A stretch of 34,444 nucleotides of DNA, taken from assembly GCF_000224415.1 (NCBI RefSeq), contig NZ_AFXQ01000031.1, forward strand, positions 1 to 34,444, written 5' to 3'. The notes below the pieces were generated by a model. It did no database searches and was not told the origin of the DNA. It saw only the letters and a program-made list of their open reading frames with translations. Below, in pieces: positions 1-7,001 of this stretch. Origin of the DNA: Citricoccus sp. CH26A. Its GTDB lineage: Bacteria > Actinomycetota > Actinomycetes > Actinomycetales > Micrococcaceae. The translations under genes and the position numbers were made by a program. How positions within the stretch are numbered: the stretch's first letter is position 1; each line of letters starts with the position of its first letter.

Positions 1-2557
1 GGCACGGGCGCCGCTGCGGGTCGTCGTCACCCAGCCACGCCGGGTGGCGGCCCGAGCGGCGGCCCGCCGGCTGGCGAGCCTCGACCGCCCGGCGGGAACC
101 GGGGGGCGGTCGGGATCCGGGGGGACCGGCCGGGCCGCCGGGGTCCGCGCCGGCCACACCGTGCGCGGGGAGCGGACCACGTCCCGGGAGACCCTGGTGG
201 AGTTCGTGACCCCGGGCATCCTGGTCAACCGGTTGCTGGCGGACCCGGAACTGGCCGGGACCGGTGCGGTGATCCTGGACGAGGTGCACGAGCGGGACCT
301 GGAGTCGGACCTGCTGTTCGGCATGCTCGGGGAGGTCGCACAGCTGCGTCCGGACCTGCTGCTCGTGGCGATGTCCGCCACCCTGGACGCCGCCCGGTTC
401 GCGGACCGGTTGGGCGAGGGGACCGGCCGGGGCGCACCGGTGCCCGTGGTCGACTGCCCCTCGGCGTTGCACCCCGTGGACGTCTCCTATCGCCCGCACC
501 CCGGCCCGCGGCAGTACACCCGCGGGGTGACGCGGGAGTTCCTGGACCACGTCGCGCGGTGCGCGGTCGAGGCCCACGCCGCGGCGCTGGCCGCCGAGCC
601 GGGGACCGACGCGCTGGTCTTCGTCCCCGGCGCCCGGGAGGTCACGCTCACCTGTGAGCGGATCGCGCAGCTGGCCCCCGGCACCGAGGTGCTGCCCCTG
701 CACGGCCAGCTCACCTCCGCCCAGCAGGATCGTGCCGTGGGCGGCCGTGAGCCCGGCGGCGCACCGCGGATCATCGTCTCCACCTCGCTGGCCGAGTCCT
801 CCCTGACCGTTCCGGGCGTGCGCCTGGTGGTGGACTCCGGACTCGCCCGCGAGCCCCGGCGGGACACCGGGCGCGGCATGACGGGACTGGTGACGGCCAC
901 CTGCGCGCAGTCCTCCGCCGAGCAGCGGGCCGGGCGGGCCGGGCGTCTCGGGCCCGGCACGGTGGTGCGCTGCTATGACCGGTCCACCCTGGGCGCCGCA
1001 CCCGCACACCCCACCCCCGCCGTCCAGGTGGCGGACCTGACCGGGGCGGCGCTCGTCCTGGCCTGCTGGGGCGCCCCCGGTGGGGAGGGGCTGGTGCTCC
1101 CGGACCCGCTGCCGCAGGACCCGCTGGCCGAGGCGCTGGCCACGCTGAGGGCACTGGACGCGATCGACGACGCCGGCCGCGCCACCGACCACGGACGGGG
1201 GCTCGCCGCGATCTCGGCCGAACCGCGGCTGGCCCGCGCACTGCTGGACGGGACGGGACTGGTCGGGGCACGTGCCGCCGCCGAGGTCGTCGCCCTGGCC
1301 TCCTCCGACGTCCGCCCGGAGGGGGCGGACCTCACCGGTGCCCTGTCCCGGCTGCGGTCCGGTGGTACGGGCCGTGGGGGAGGCGCCCGTGACGGCAGTG
1401 CCGCCCGGTGGGCCCAGGACGCGAGGCGGTTCGAGGCCCTGGCGTCCTCGGCCGCGGGCCCGGGCGCGGGCCCGGGTGCGGACACGGCAACGGGCCGGGA
1501 CCGGTCTCCCGGCGCCCGGGTGCCGGGGGAACTGGCGGTGGGGGCCGTCGTCGGGCTGGCCTGGCCCGAGCGGCTGGCCCGCCGGGTGAGCGACCCCGGG
1601 ACGGGCCGCGGCGCGGGGGCGGAGGTCTACCTGCTGGCCTCGGGCACGCGCGCGGCACTGCCACCGGGCAGCGCCCTGGCCGGGACCGAGTGGCTGGCCT
1701 GCGCGGAGGTCGCCCGCGCCGAGGGCAGGGCCGCCGCCGGGACGGGAGCCGTGATCCGTGCGGCCGCCCCCGTGGACGGCGACCTGGCCCAGCGGCTGGC
1801 CGGACCGCTCCTGGCGGAGGAACGCACCGCGCACTGGCAGGACGGCCGGGTGGTCGGCAGGCTGCGGCGCGGGATCGGGGCGATCACGCTCTCCGAGACG
1901 CCCGTCACCCCGGACCGGGAGCAGGGGCGGGCCGCCGTCGTCCGGGTGCTGCGCACCGAGGGGCTGGGACCGCTGGGGGTCTCGGAGGCGGCCGACACCC
2001 TGCGCCGGCGGCTGGGCCTGGTGCACCGGGTGCTGGGTGAGCCGTGGCCGGACGTCTCGGACGCCGCCCTGGCCGAGGACTGGGAGGCGTGGCTGGCGCC
2101 CGAGGTGGAGAGACTGGCCGGCGGGGCGAGGACCGGCTCCGTGCACCTGGCCGAGGCCCTGCGGCGTCTGCTGCCGTGGCCCGATGCCGTCCGCTTCGAC
2201 GAGCTCGTCCCCGAGCGGCTCCCGGTGCCCAGCGGCCGGACCGCCGCCGTGCGGTACCCGGCCGTGGGCGCCGGCGGGGAGGACGGCGATGCCGGCGCGC
2301 CCGTGGTGGCGGTCAAGCTGCAGGAGTGCTTCGGGCTGGCCGAGACCCCGCGGCTCGTGGACGGGCGGGTGCCGGTGGTGTTCCACCTGCTCTCACCGGC
2401 GGGCCGGCCGCTGGCCGTGACCGGCGACCTGGCCTCGTTCTGGTCCGGACCCTACGCGCAGGTCAGGGCCGAGATGCGCGGACGGTACCCGAAGCATCCC
2501 TGGCCCGAGGACCCGTGGACGGCGCCGGCCACCGCCAGGACGCGCAACCGCGGTTGA
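1..2557 (+). CDS. hrpB: ATP-dependent helicase HrpB (5' truncated by window edge)
   Basis: DEAH-box superfamily 2 helicase of the HrpB type. The reading frame is open from base 2 and already contains motif Ia (VVVTQPRRVAAR), so motif I and the true start lie upstream of the window. Motif II is DEVH (278-289), followed by MSATL (motif III) and QRAGRAGRLGPG (motif VI). The end, with RYPKHPWPEDPW, matches the HrpB C-terminal domain and separates it from HrpA. HrpB proteins are predicted RNA-dependent ATPases; their cellular role is poorly defined. Two Gly/Ala/Arg-rich low-complexity stretches, near bases 1360-1410 and 1450-1530, look like lineage-specific insertions in linkers. Family call is firm; the RNA substrate is unknown. 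It is followed after 29 bp by an unrelated oxidoreductase with its own promoter. Confidence 0.93.
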   Translation, partial: ARAPLRVVVTQPRRVAARAAARRLASLDRPAGTGGRSGSGGTGRAAGVRAGHTVRGERTTSRETLVEFVTPGILVNRLLADPELAGTGAVILDEVHERDLESDLLFGMLGEVAQLRPDLLLVAMSATLDAARFADRLGEGTGRGAPVPVVDCPSALHPVDVSYRPHPGPRQYTRGVTREFLDHVARCAVEAHAAALAAEPGTDALVFVPGAREVTLTCERIAQLAPGTEVLPLHGQLTSAQQDRAVGGREPGGAPRIIVSTSLAESSLTVPGVRLVVDSGLAREPRRDTGRGMTGLVTATCAQSSAEQRAGRAGRLGPGTVVRCYDRSTLGAAPAHPTPAVQVADLTGAALVLACWGAPGGEGLVLPDPLPQDPLAEALATLRALDAIDDAGRATDHGRGLAAISAEPRLARALLDGTGLVGARAAAEVVALASSDVRPEGADLTGALSRLRSGGTGRGGGARDGSAARWAQDARRFEALASSAAGPGAGPGADTATGRDRSPGARVPGELAVGAVVGLAWPERLARRVSDPGTGRGAGAEVYLLASGTRAALPPGSALAGTEWLACAEVARAEGRAAAGTGAVIRAAAPVDGDLAQRLAGPLLAEERTAHWQDGRVVGRLRRGIGAITLSETPVTPDREQGRAAVVRVLRTEGLGPLGVSEAADTLRRRLGLVHRVLGEPWPDVSDAALAEDWEAWLAPEVERLAGGARTGSVHLAEALRRLLPWPDAVRFDELVPERLPVPSGRTAAVRYPAVGAGGEDGDAGAPVVAVKLQECFGLAETPRLVDGRVPVVFHLLSPAGRPLAVTGDLASFWSGPYAQVRAEMRGRYPKHPWPEDPWTAPATARTRNRG

Positions 2558-2572
2558 GGGACCCCCGTGCAG

Positions 2573-2578
2573 TACCCT
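2573..2578 (+). promoter_or_regulatory. -10 element, probable leaderless promoter of the TrxR-like gene
   Basis: TACCCT sits 8 nt before the ATG at 2587 and no purine-rich ribosome binding site is present. Transcription would start at or next to the start codon. Inference from spacing only; no convincing -35 is seen. Confidence 0.5.
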
Positions 2579-2586
2579 GTGGACCG

Positions 2587-3558
2587 ATGAGTTCCGAACT
2601 CCCCTCCTCCGTGGACGTCCTCGTGGTGGGCGGCGGCCCCGCCGGGCTGTCCGCGGCCCTGTGGCTGGGCCGCTACCAGCGCTCCACCCTCGTGGTGGAC
2701 GCGGGCCGGCCCCGGAACCGCCATGCCGACCTGGCCCACGGCATCCCGGGCCGGGACCCGGTGGCGCCGGAGGGGCTGCTGGCCGGCATGCGCGCCGAGG
2801 TGGACCGGTACCCGGAGGTGTGCCTGCGATCCGGCACCGTCACCGACCTGCGGGGGAGCGCGGAGACCGGGTTCACCGCCGTGATCGACGGGGTCCACCG
2901 CGTGCGGGCCTCCCGCGTGGTGCTGGCCGCCGGGGTGAGCGACCGGTTCCCCCGGGTGGAGGGGTTCGAGGAGCACTACGGGATCGACGTCCACCACTGC
3001 CCGGCCTGTGACGGGTTCGAGATCCGGGGCCAGGACGTCGTCGTGCTCGGCGCCGGAGACCAGGTGCCGGCCTTCGCCTCCGAGCTGCTGGACTGGGCCG
3101 CCACCGTGCGGATCGTCACCGACACCACCGCTGAGTCCTTCGGCACCGACCAGCGCCGCAGCCTGGCGGCGCACGGCATCGAGGTGTTCGACGGGCCGGC
3201 CACCGCTCTCGTCGGCGAGCCCGGCGAACTGGCCGGCGTGCTGCTGGAGGACGGGACGTGCGTGCCCGGAGCGTCAGTGTTCTTCTCCTACGCCCACCGC
3301 CCGCACCACGACCTCGCCGTGGGGCTGGGATGCGAACTGGACGACGAGGGCCAGCTGGTCGTCAATGGCTTCCAGCTCACGAGCGTGGACGGCGTCTACG
3401 CCGCCGGTGACCTCACTCCGGGACTGCAGCTGGTGGTCATCGCCATGGGCCAGGGTGTCTCCGCCGGCATCGCGTGCGCCACCTCGCTGAGAGGCATCGC
3501 CACCGAGGCCGGGCCGAGTCCGGCACCCCCCACGCGTCGATTCGCCCCCTTGCCCTAG
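2587..3558 (+). CDS. Thioredoxin-reductase-like FAD-dependent oxidoreductase
   Basis: A 323-residue flavoprotein with an N-terminal FAD-binding VVGGGPAGLSAAL motif, a redox-active CPACDG (CxxC) motif in the middle domain, and a C-terminal VYAAGDL FAD-contact motif, as in low-molecular-weight thioredoxin reductases. The second Rossmann motif is present (VLGAGDQVP). The HRRxxxRA motif that binds the NADPH phosphate in true TrxB is not visible; TDTTAESFGTDQRR stands in that region. No thioredoxin gene is adjacent. It may be a disulfide reductase with another electron donor, or a dithiol oxidase like GliT/HlmI, which share a CPxC motif. The ATG at 2587 is chosen because TACCCT lies 8 nt upstream and the FAD motif begins soon after. 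Family assignment is strong; substrate is unknown. Confidence 0.85.
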   Translation: MSSELPSSVDVLVVGGGPAGLSAALWLGRYQRSTLVVDAGRPRNRHADLAHGIPGRDPVAPEGLLAGMRAEVDRYPEVCLRSGTVTDLRGSAETGFTAVIDGVHRVRASRVVLAAGVSDRFPRVEGFEEHYGIDVHHCPACDGFEIRGQDVVVLGAGDQVPAFASELLDWAATVRIVTDTTAESFGTDQRRSLAAHGIEVFDGPATALVGEPGELAGVLLEDGTCVPGASVFFSYAHRPHHDLAVGLGCELDDEGQLVVNGFQLTSVDGVYAAGDLTPGLQLVVIAMGQGVSAGIACATSLRGIATEAGPSPAPPTRRFAPLP

Positions 3559-3580
3559 CCGAGGACGGCAGCCACGCACA

Positions 3581-3596
3581 GCCCCCCGCAGGGGGC
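3581..3596. terminator. Short hairpin between convergent genes
   Basis: GCCCCC-CGCA-GGGGGC forms a 6-bp all-GC stem with a 4-nt loop in the 73-bp gap between the TrxR-like gene and the convergent acetyltransferase. There is no T tract on either side, so this is a modest terminator candidate. Confidence 0.45.
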
Positions 3597-3631
3597 CGCG
3601 GCCTCACCGGTGCCCGGTGCGTGGAACCGTG

Positions 3632-4180
3632 TCAGTCCCGCCCCGGGCCTGGGGCGGGCCTCCGGGCCCGGGGGTCCCGGGCGCCCGAGTCGATCCAGTA
3701 CCGCCGGACCCGGCGCTCGCCGACCGTCCGGACGTCCTCGAGCACCCCGCCGTTGACCTCGATCACGGCCGCCGACCCGGCGTTGTCCTCGTCGCAGGTC
3801 ACCAGGACCCGCTCCACCCCGAGCCCGGCCAGCCGCCGCACGGACTGGCGCAGGATCTCCGTGGCGTGTCCGCGGCGCCGGTGCTCCGGAGCGACCGCGT
3901 AGCCCACGTGGCCGTTGATCTCGAGCAGCTGCTCGTTCAGCTCGTGCCGGATGGACACCCGGCCCACCGGCACCCCGTCCACCTCGGCCACGAGGAAGTC
4001 CGAGCGCACCCACCCGGGCCTCAGGTCCTCCCCGGCGGCCTCCTTGCGCAGCGTCTCCAGCACCTCGTCCCAGGTGCCCTCCACCAGCAGGATCTCGAAG
4101 CCGTCCGGCAGCAGTTGCCCGTGCATCCGGCGCAGGGCCGCCTCGTCGTCGTGCCGCGGGGGCCGGAGGATCAGTGGCAT
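3632..4180 (-). CDS. GNAT family N-acetyltransferase
   Basis: A 182-residue acetyl-CoA-dependent acyltransferase of the GNAT fold. The acetyl-CoA pyrophosphate-binding signature is VGYAVAPEHRRRGHATEIL, with the expected beta-4/alpha-3 R/Q-x-x-G-x-A pattern (RRRGHA). Further along, VTCDEDNAGSAAVIEVNGG is the usual beta-5/alpha-4 region, where Asn-x-x-S/A supports catalysis or CoA contact. The last ~15 residues are Arg/Pro-rich. The ATG at 4180 starts the conserved fold directly (MPLILRPPRHDDEA). A weak GAGAAT hexamer ends 7 nt before it, so it may be leaderless. It is divergent from the PhzF-family gene. The acceptor substrate (amino acid, antibiotic or peptide N-terminus) cannot be deduced. 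Confidence 0.87.
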   Translation of the reverse strand: MPLILRPPRHDDEAALRRMHGQLLPDGFEILLVEGTWDEVLETLRKEAAGEDLRPGWVRSDFLVAEVDGVPVGRVSIRHELNEQLLEINGHVGYAVAPEHRRRGHATEILRQSVRRLAGLGVERVLVTCDEDNAGSAAVIEVNGGVLEDVRTVGERRVRRYWIDSGARDPRARRPAPGPGRD

Positions 4181-4187
4181 GGCACCG

Positions 4188-4193
4188 ATTCTC
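4188..4193 (-). promoter_or_regulatory. Weak -10-like element before the acetyltransferase
   Basis: GAGAAT on the minus strand, 7 nt before the ATG at 4180. It keeps the A at position 2 and T at position 6 of the -10 consensus but lacks the leading T. The spacing matches the other leaderless starts here. Confidence 0.35.
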
Positions 4194-4260
4194 CCACCCG
4201 GGCCCGAACCTCGTGCCGCGCGTCCGGTCCTGGTCACGTGGTGCGGGCGGGACACCCGGA

Positions 4261-4290
4261 TTGAAGCGGGATACGGGCGATGGCTACGCT
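4261..4290 (+). promoter_or_regulatory. Promoter of the PhzF-family gene (leaderless)
   Basis: TTGAAG (4261-4266), an 18-nt spacer and TACGCT (4285-4290) make a good sigma-70-type promoter. The -10 ends 6 nt before the ATG at 4297, so the transcript should begin at the start codon. This is the best -35/-10 pair among the leaderless genes in the window. Confidence 0.65.
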
Positions 4291-4296
4291 CACCCC

Positions 4297-5139
4297 ATGA
4301 CCCGCTCCCGCGCCTTCGCCCAGGTCGACGTCTTCTCCGCCACGCCCTATGGGGGCAACCCCGTGGCCGTGATCCTCGAGGCCGAGGGCCTGGGCGAGGA
4401 GGAGATGGCGCGGATCGCCCGCTGGACCAACCTGTCCGAGACCACCTTCGTCCTGCCGCCGACCGCACCGGGTGCCGACTACCGCCTCCGGATCTTCACT
4501 CCCGGCGGGGAGCTGCCCTTCGCCGGACACCCCACGCTGGGGTCGGCCCACGCCTGGCTGGAGCACGGCGGCACGCCGCAGGACCCCGGCCGAATCGTTC
4601 AGGAGTGCGCCGCCGGCCTGGTCACCCTGAGGCACGACGGCGGCACGCTCGCCTTCCAGGCACCGCCCACCCTCCGCTCCGGAGATCTCGACCCGGCGGA
4701 CCTGCAGCGCGCCACCGCGGCCCTCGGGGTCGGCCCGGACCAGGTGCTCGCCCACCAGTGGGTGGACAACGGACCGGGCTGGGCCGTCGTCGTGCTCCGG
4801 GACGCGCAGGCCGTGCTGGGGATCGAACCGGACCTGAGCCTGATCCCGGACCTCAAGCTCGGGGTCATCGGCGCGTACCCGGCCGGGTCCCGGTCCGCCT
4901 TCGAGATCCGGGCGTTCGTCCCGGACATCGGGGTGAGCGAGGACCCGGTGACCGGCAGCCTCAACGCCTCGGTGGCCCAGTGGATGCTCCGCACCGGGGC
5001 GGTCAGCGGGCGCTACCGGGTCTCGCAGGGCACCGTGCTGGGACGCACGGGCGAGGTGGAGATCACCTGCACCGAGGACGGCGAGGTCTGGGTCGGCGGG
5101 GCGACCGCCACGTGCTTCGCCGGCACCGCGCTCGCCTGA
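4297..5139 (+). CDS. PhzF family isomerase/epimerase-like protein
   Basis: A 280-residue protein with the two-lobed diaminopimelate-epimerase-like fold of the PhzF family. The sequence shows the N-terminal QVDVFSATPYGGNPVAVI motif, the catalytic glutamate of NLSETTF (Glu48), the central FTPGGELPFAGHPTLGSAH motif, and EDPVTGSLNA in the second lobe. PhzF itself isomerises trans-2,3-dihydro-3-hydroxyanthranilate in phenazine synthesis, but no other phenazine gene is nearby. This is therefore a housekeeping paralogue of unknown substrate. Length is normal for the family. The start is set by the promoter TTGAAG-18-TACGCT, whose -10 ends 6 nt upstream. It converges on the glutamate-cysteine ligase-like gene with a 35-bp gap. 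Confidence 0.92.
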   Translation: MTRSRAFAQVDVFSATPYGGNPVAVILEAEGLGEEEMARIARWTNLSETTFVLPPTAPGADYRLRIFTPGGELPFAGHPTLGSAHAWLEHGGTPQDPGRIVQECAAGLVTLRHDGGTLAFQAPPTLRSGDLDPADLQRATAALGVGPDQVLAHQWVDNGPGWAVVVLRDAQAVLGIEPDLSLIPDLKLGVIGAYPAGSRSAFEIRAFVPDIGVSEDPVTGSLNASVAQWMLRTGAVSGRYRVSQGTVLGRTGEVEITCTEDGEVWVGGATATCFAGTALA

Positions 5140-5174
5140 GGCTCGCGGACGCCGGGGGACCGTCGGGCCGCCGG

Positions 5175-6683
5175 CTAGCCCTCCGGCAGCGCCCAGGTGT
5201 GCACCGGACGGCCGGTCCGCATGTGCTTGCCGTACTCCTCCACCAGCCGCGCCAGGGCCTTGCCCCGGGACAGCCCTGACTCCTCGAACCGTCCCAGCGA
5301 GCGGGTCATCCAGGTGGCGCCGTTCTGGCCGGTGCGGATCCGCCCGGTCAGCACCTCCAGGTACCGGTCCGCCACCGTGGGGTCCACGTCCAGCATCTCC
5401 AGGCCCCGACGGGCGGAGGGCAGCAGGTACCGGTCCAGCAGCTCGGTCACCGGCACGTCCCCGTAGCCGGGCCAGTAGACCGAGGCGTTGAGCCCGTGCC
5501 GCGCGCAGTCGTAGAAGTTGGTCCGCGCCACCGCGAAGGACATCCGCTCCCAGGGGCACTCCTCGGTGTCCACGAGGTACTTGACCAGGCCGAAGAAGAA
5601 CGCCGCATTGGCCACCATGTCCACCACGGTGGGACCGGCCGGCAGCAACCGGTTCTCCACCCGCAGGTTGGCCGGCCGCGCGGGCACGGTGCCGGCCTCC
5701 GTGGTCGACTCGTCGCGCCCCGGGTCGTAGATGGGGCGGTTCCAGCGGTACACGGTGCCGTTGTGCAGCAGCATCTCCGGCAGGGCCGGCGCCCCCGAGC
5801 CCAACGGGCCGGTGTCGGACGCCCGCTCCGGCAGCAGGGCGGGGAAGAAGGCGATGTTCTCCTCGAAGAGGTCCTCGATCCCGTCGATCCACCGCTCCCC
5901 GAACCAGACCCGGGGGCGCACACCTTGCCGGGCCAGTTCCGGTGCCCGGGTGTCCACCGCCTGCTGGAACACCGGGATCCGGCTCTCCGTCCACAGCTTG
6001 GCACCCAGGAACAGCGGGGAGTTCGCGGAGAGCGCCACCTGCGGACCGGCCATGGCCTGGGCGGCGTTCCACACCGGCCCGAACTTCTCCCGGGTTACCT
6101 CCAGGTGCAGCTGCATGGAGGTGCAGGTCGACTCGGCGGCGATGTCCTTGGCGTAGTAGGAGAGGTGCTCGGGACCGTCGATGTCGATCAGGATGTCCTC
6201 GCCGCGGGCCTCGAGCACCGCGGTGTTCAGCGCCGCGTAGCGGTTGCCCTCGCTGATCCAGCGCTCACCGGAGAGGTCCTCGCCGTCGATGGTCGGCAGG
6301 ATCCCGACGGCGTACAGGTGCGCCCCGGCGCGCACGGCGCGGTCGTCCGCCCGGACCAGCTCCGCCCGCAGGGACTCCTCCAGGTCCGTGAGTCCGTGGC
6401 CGTGGATGGTCAGGGACGGGTGGTTCAGCTCGATGTTGTAGCGGCCCAGCTCGGTCTGGAAGGCCGGGTCGTCGATGGCGGCGAGCACCTCGTGGTTGAG
6501 CGGCGCCGGCTGGAACTCCTCGTCCACGAGGTTCAGCTCCAGTTCCAGGCCGATGCGCCCGGCCCCCGCGAAGTCCTCCGTGGCCAGGTAGGCCTTCAGC
6601 TCCTCGAGGGACGCCTCCAGGCGCTCCCGGTAGCGCGTCCGATCGGAACGGGTGTACGTACTCGACTCGACCTCGGTGCCCAT
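5175..6683 (-). CDS. Glutamate-cysteine ligase-like protein (GCS2 family)
   Basis: A 502-residue carboxylate-amine ligase of the GCS2 type. Visible family features are GRIGLELELNLVD near the N terminus (metal/ATP-binding Glu cluster), YNIELNHPSL, the STCTSMQLHLEV strand, SANSPLFLGAKL, and RVENRLLPAGPTVVDMVAN near the C-terminal third. These enzymes join an amino acid to the gamma-carboxyl of glutamate using ATP. In Micrococcales, which use mycothiol rather than glutathione, the product is unsettled: gamma-glutamylcysteine (as for EgtA in ergothioneine synthesis) or another gamma-glutamyl amide. No egtBCD genes are in the window. It is longer than YbdK-type (~370 aa) and EgtA-type (~430 aa) members. 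The ATG at 6683 is supported by TACGCT ending 7 nt upstream. Confidence 0.85.
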   Translation of the reverse strand: MGTEVESSTYTRSDRTRYRERLEASLEELKAYLATEDFAGAGRIGLELELNLVDEEFQPAPLNHEVLAAIDDPAFQTELGRYNIELNHPSLTIHGHGLTDLEESLRAELVRADDRAVRAGAHLYAVGILPTIDGEDLSGERWISEGNRYAALNTAVLEARGEDILIDIDGPEHLSYYAKDIAAESTCTSMQLHLEVTREKFGPVWNAAQAMAGPQVALSANSPLFLGAKLWTESRIPVFQQAVDTRAPELARQGVRPRVWFGERWIDGIEDLFEENIAFFPALLPERASDTGPLGSGAPALPEMLLHNGTVYRWNRPIYDPGRDESTTEAGTVPARPANLRVENRLLPAGPTVVDMVANAAFFFGLVKYLVDTEECPWERMSFAVARTNFYDCARHGLNASVYWPGYGDVPVTELLDRYLLPSARRGLEMLDVDPTVADRYLEVLTGRIRTGQNGATWMTRSLGRFEESGLSRGKALARLVEEYGKHMRTGRPVHTWALPEG

Positions 6684-6690
6684 GCCCTGA

Positions 6691-6696
6691 AGCGTA
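6691..6696 (-). promoter_or_regulatory. -10 element, leaderless promoter of the GCS2-family gene
   Basis: TACGCT on the minus strand, separated by 7 nt from the ATG at 6683. It is the same hexamer as before the PhzF-family gene. There is no ribosome binding site between it and the start codon. Confidence 0.6.
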
Positions 6697-6734
6697 GGGC
6701 ATCGGGCCCCGCGCCAGCACCGTCACCACTCCAC

Positions 6735-6782
6735 CGGCACGGCCCGCTCCTGCCCCGGCCCGGGCGGGAGCCGGCCGTGCCG
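6735..6782. repeat. Long imperfect inverted repeat in a divergent intergenic region
   Basis: Two 21-nt arms (6735-6755 and 6762-6782) flank a 6-nt loop. CGGCACGGCC pairs with GGCCGTGCCG, then a C:C mismatch, then GCTCCTGCCC pairs with GGGCGGGAGC with one G:T. The structure looks like a terminator but lies between two divergently transcribed genes, where no known transcript should end. It is part of the 318-bp gene-free stretch 6684-7001. Confidence 0.7.
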
Positions 6783-6806
6783 CGGGGCCGGGGCGCACCC
6801 GTGCGG

Positions 6807-6841
6807 CCACGGACATGCCATGTGGGACGGGGGGTCCGTGG
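6807..6841. repeat. Inverted repeat upstream of the sugar importer promoter
   Basis: CCACGGAC (6807-6814) and GTCCGTGG (6834-6841) are perfectly complementary across 19 nt. It lies just upstream of the predicted -35 of the importer operon. Function unknown; it could be a regulator site or a chance GC-rich pairing. Confidence 0.5.
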
Positions 6842-6863
6842 GCAGGTGCTCGCGGAGCATGTC

Positions 6864-6893
6864 TTGGGAAAACTCCCAGTTCATGCATAGGCT
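6864..6893 (+). promoter_or_regulatory. Probable promoter of the lpqY-sugABC-like operon
   Basis: TTGGGA (6864-6869), an 18-nt spacer and TAGGCT (6888-6893) are the best sigma-70-like pair upstream of the importer. Transcription would start near 6900, giving a leader of about 100 nt. The leader contains the palindrome at 6923-6934. Confidence 0.5.
6865..6878. promoter_or_regulatory. Candidate LacI-type operator overlapping the -35
   Basis: TGGGAAAACTCCCA has perfect TGGGA/TCCCA arms and overlaps the predicted -35. The arms equal those of the CebR operator TGGGAGCGCTCCCA known from actinomycete sugar operons, but the centre differs. No regulator gene is present in the window. Confidence 0.45.
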
Positions 6894-6922
6894 TCCCTCC
6901 AGACGGTCCCCCGTGGCACGGT

Positions 6923-6934
6923 GGAACCGGTTCC
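6923..6934. promoter_or_regulatory. Candidate LacI-family operator in the importer leader
   Basis: GGAACCGGTTCC is a perfect 12-bp palindrome with a central CpG, the usual LacI-family operator pattern, placed about 25-35 nt into the predicted transcript. The half-site with its flank, GTGGAACCGG (6921-6930), recurs at 6974-6983 just before the ribosome binding site, suggesting two regulator contacts. Confidence 0.55.
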
Positions 6935-7001
6935 CCCTGGGAGCCCTTCCGCCCAGCCGGGTGAGCCGTAGAGGTGGAACCGGACCGGAGGTGCGCGACT
7001 G

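Noticed and set aside
4297-5139. Phenazine biosynthesis gene
   Set aside because: PhzF relatives are widespread without phenazine pathways and no phzA-E/G gene is nearby.
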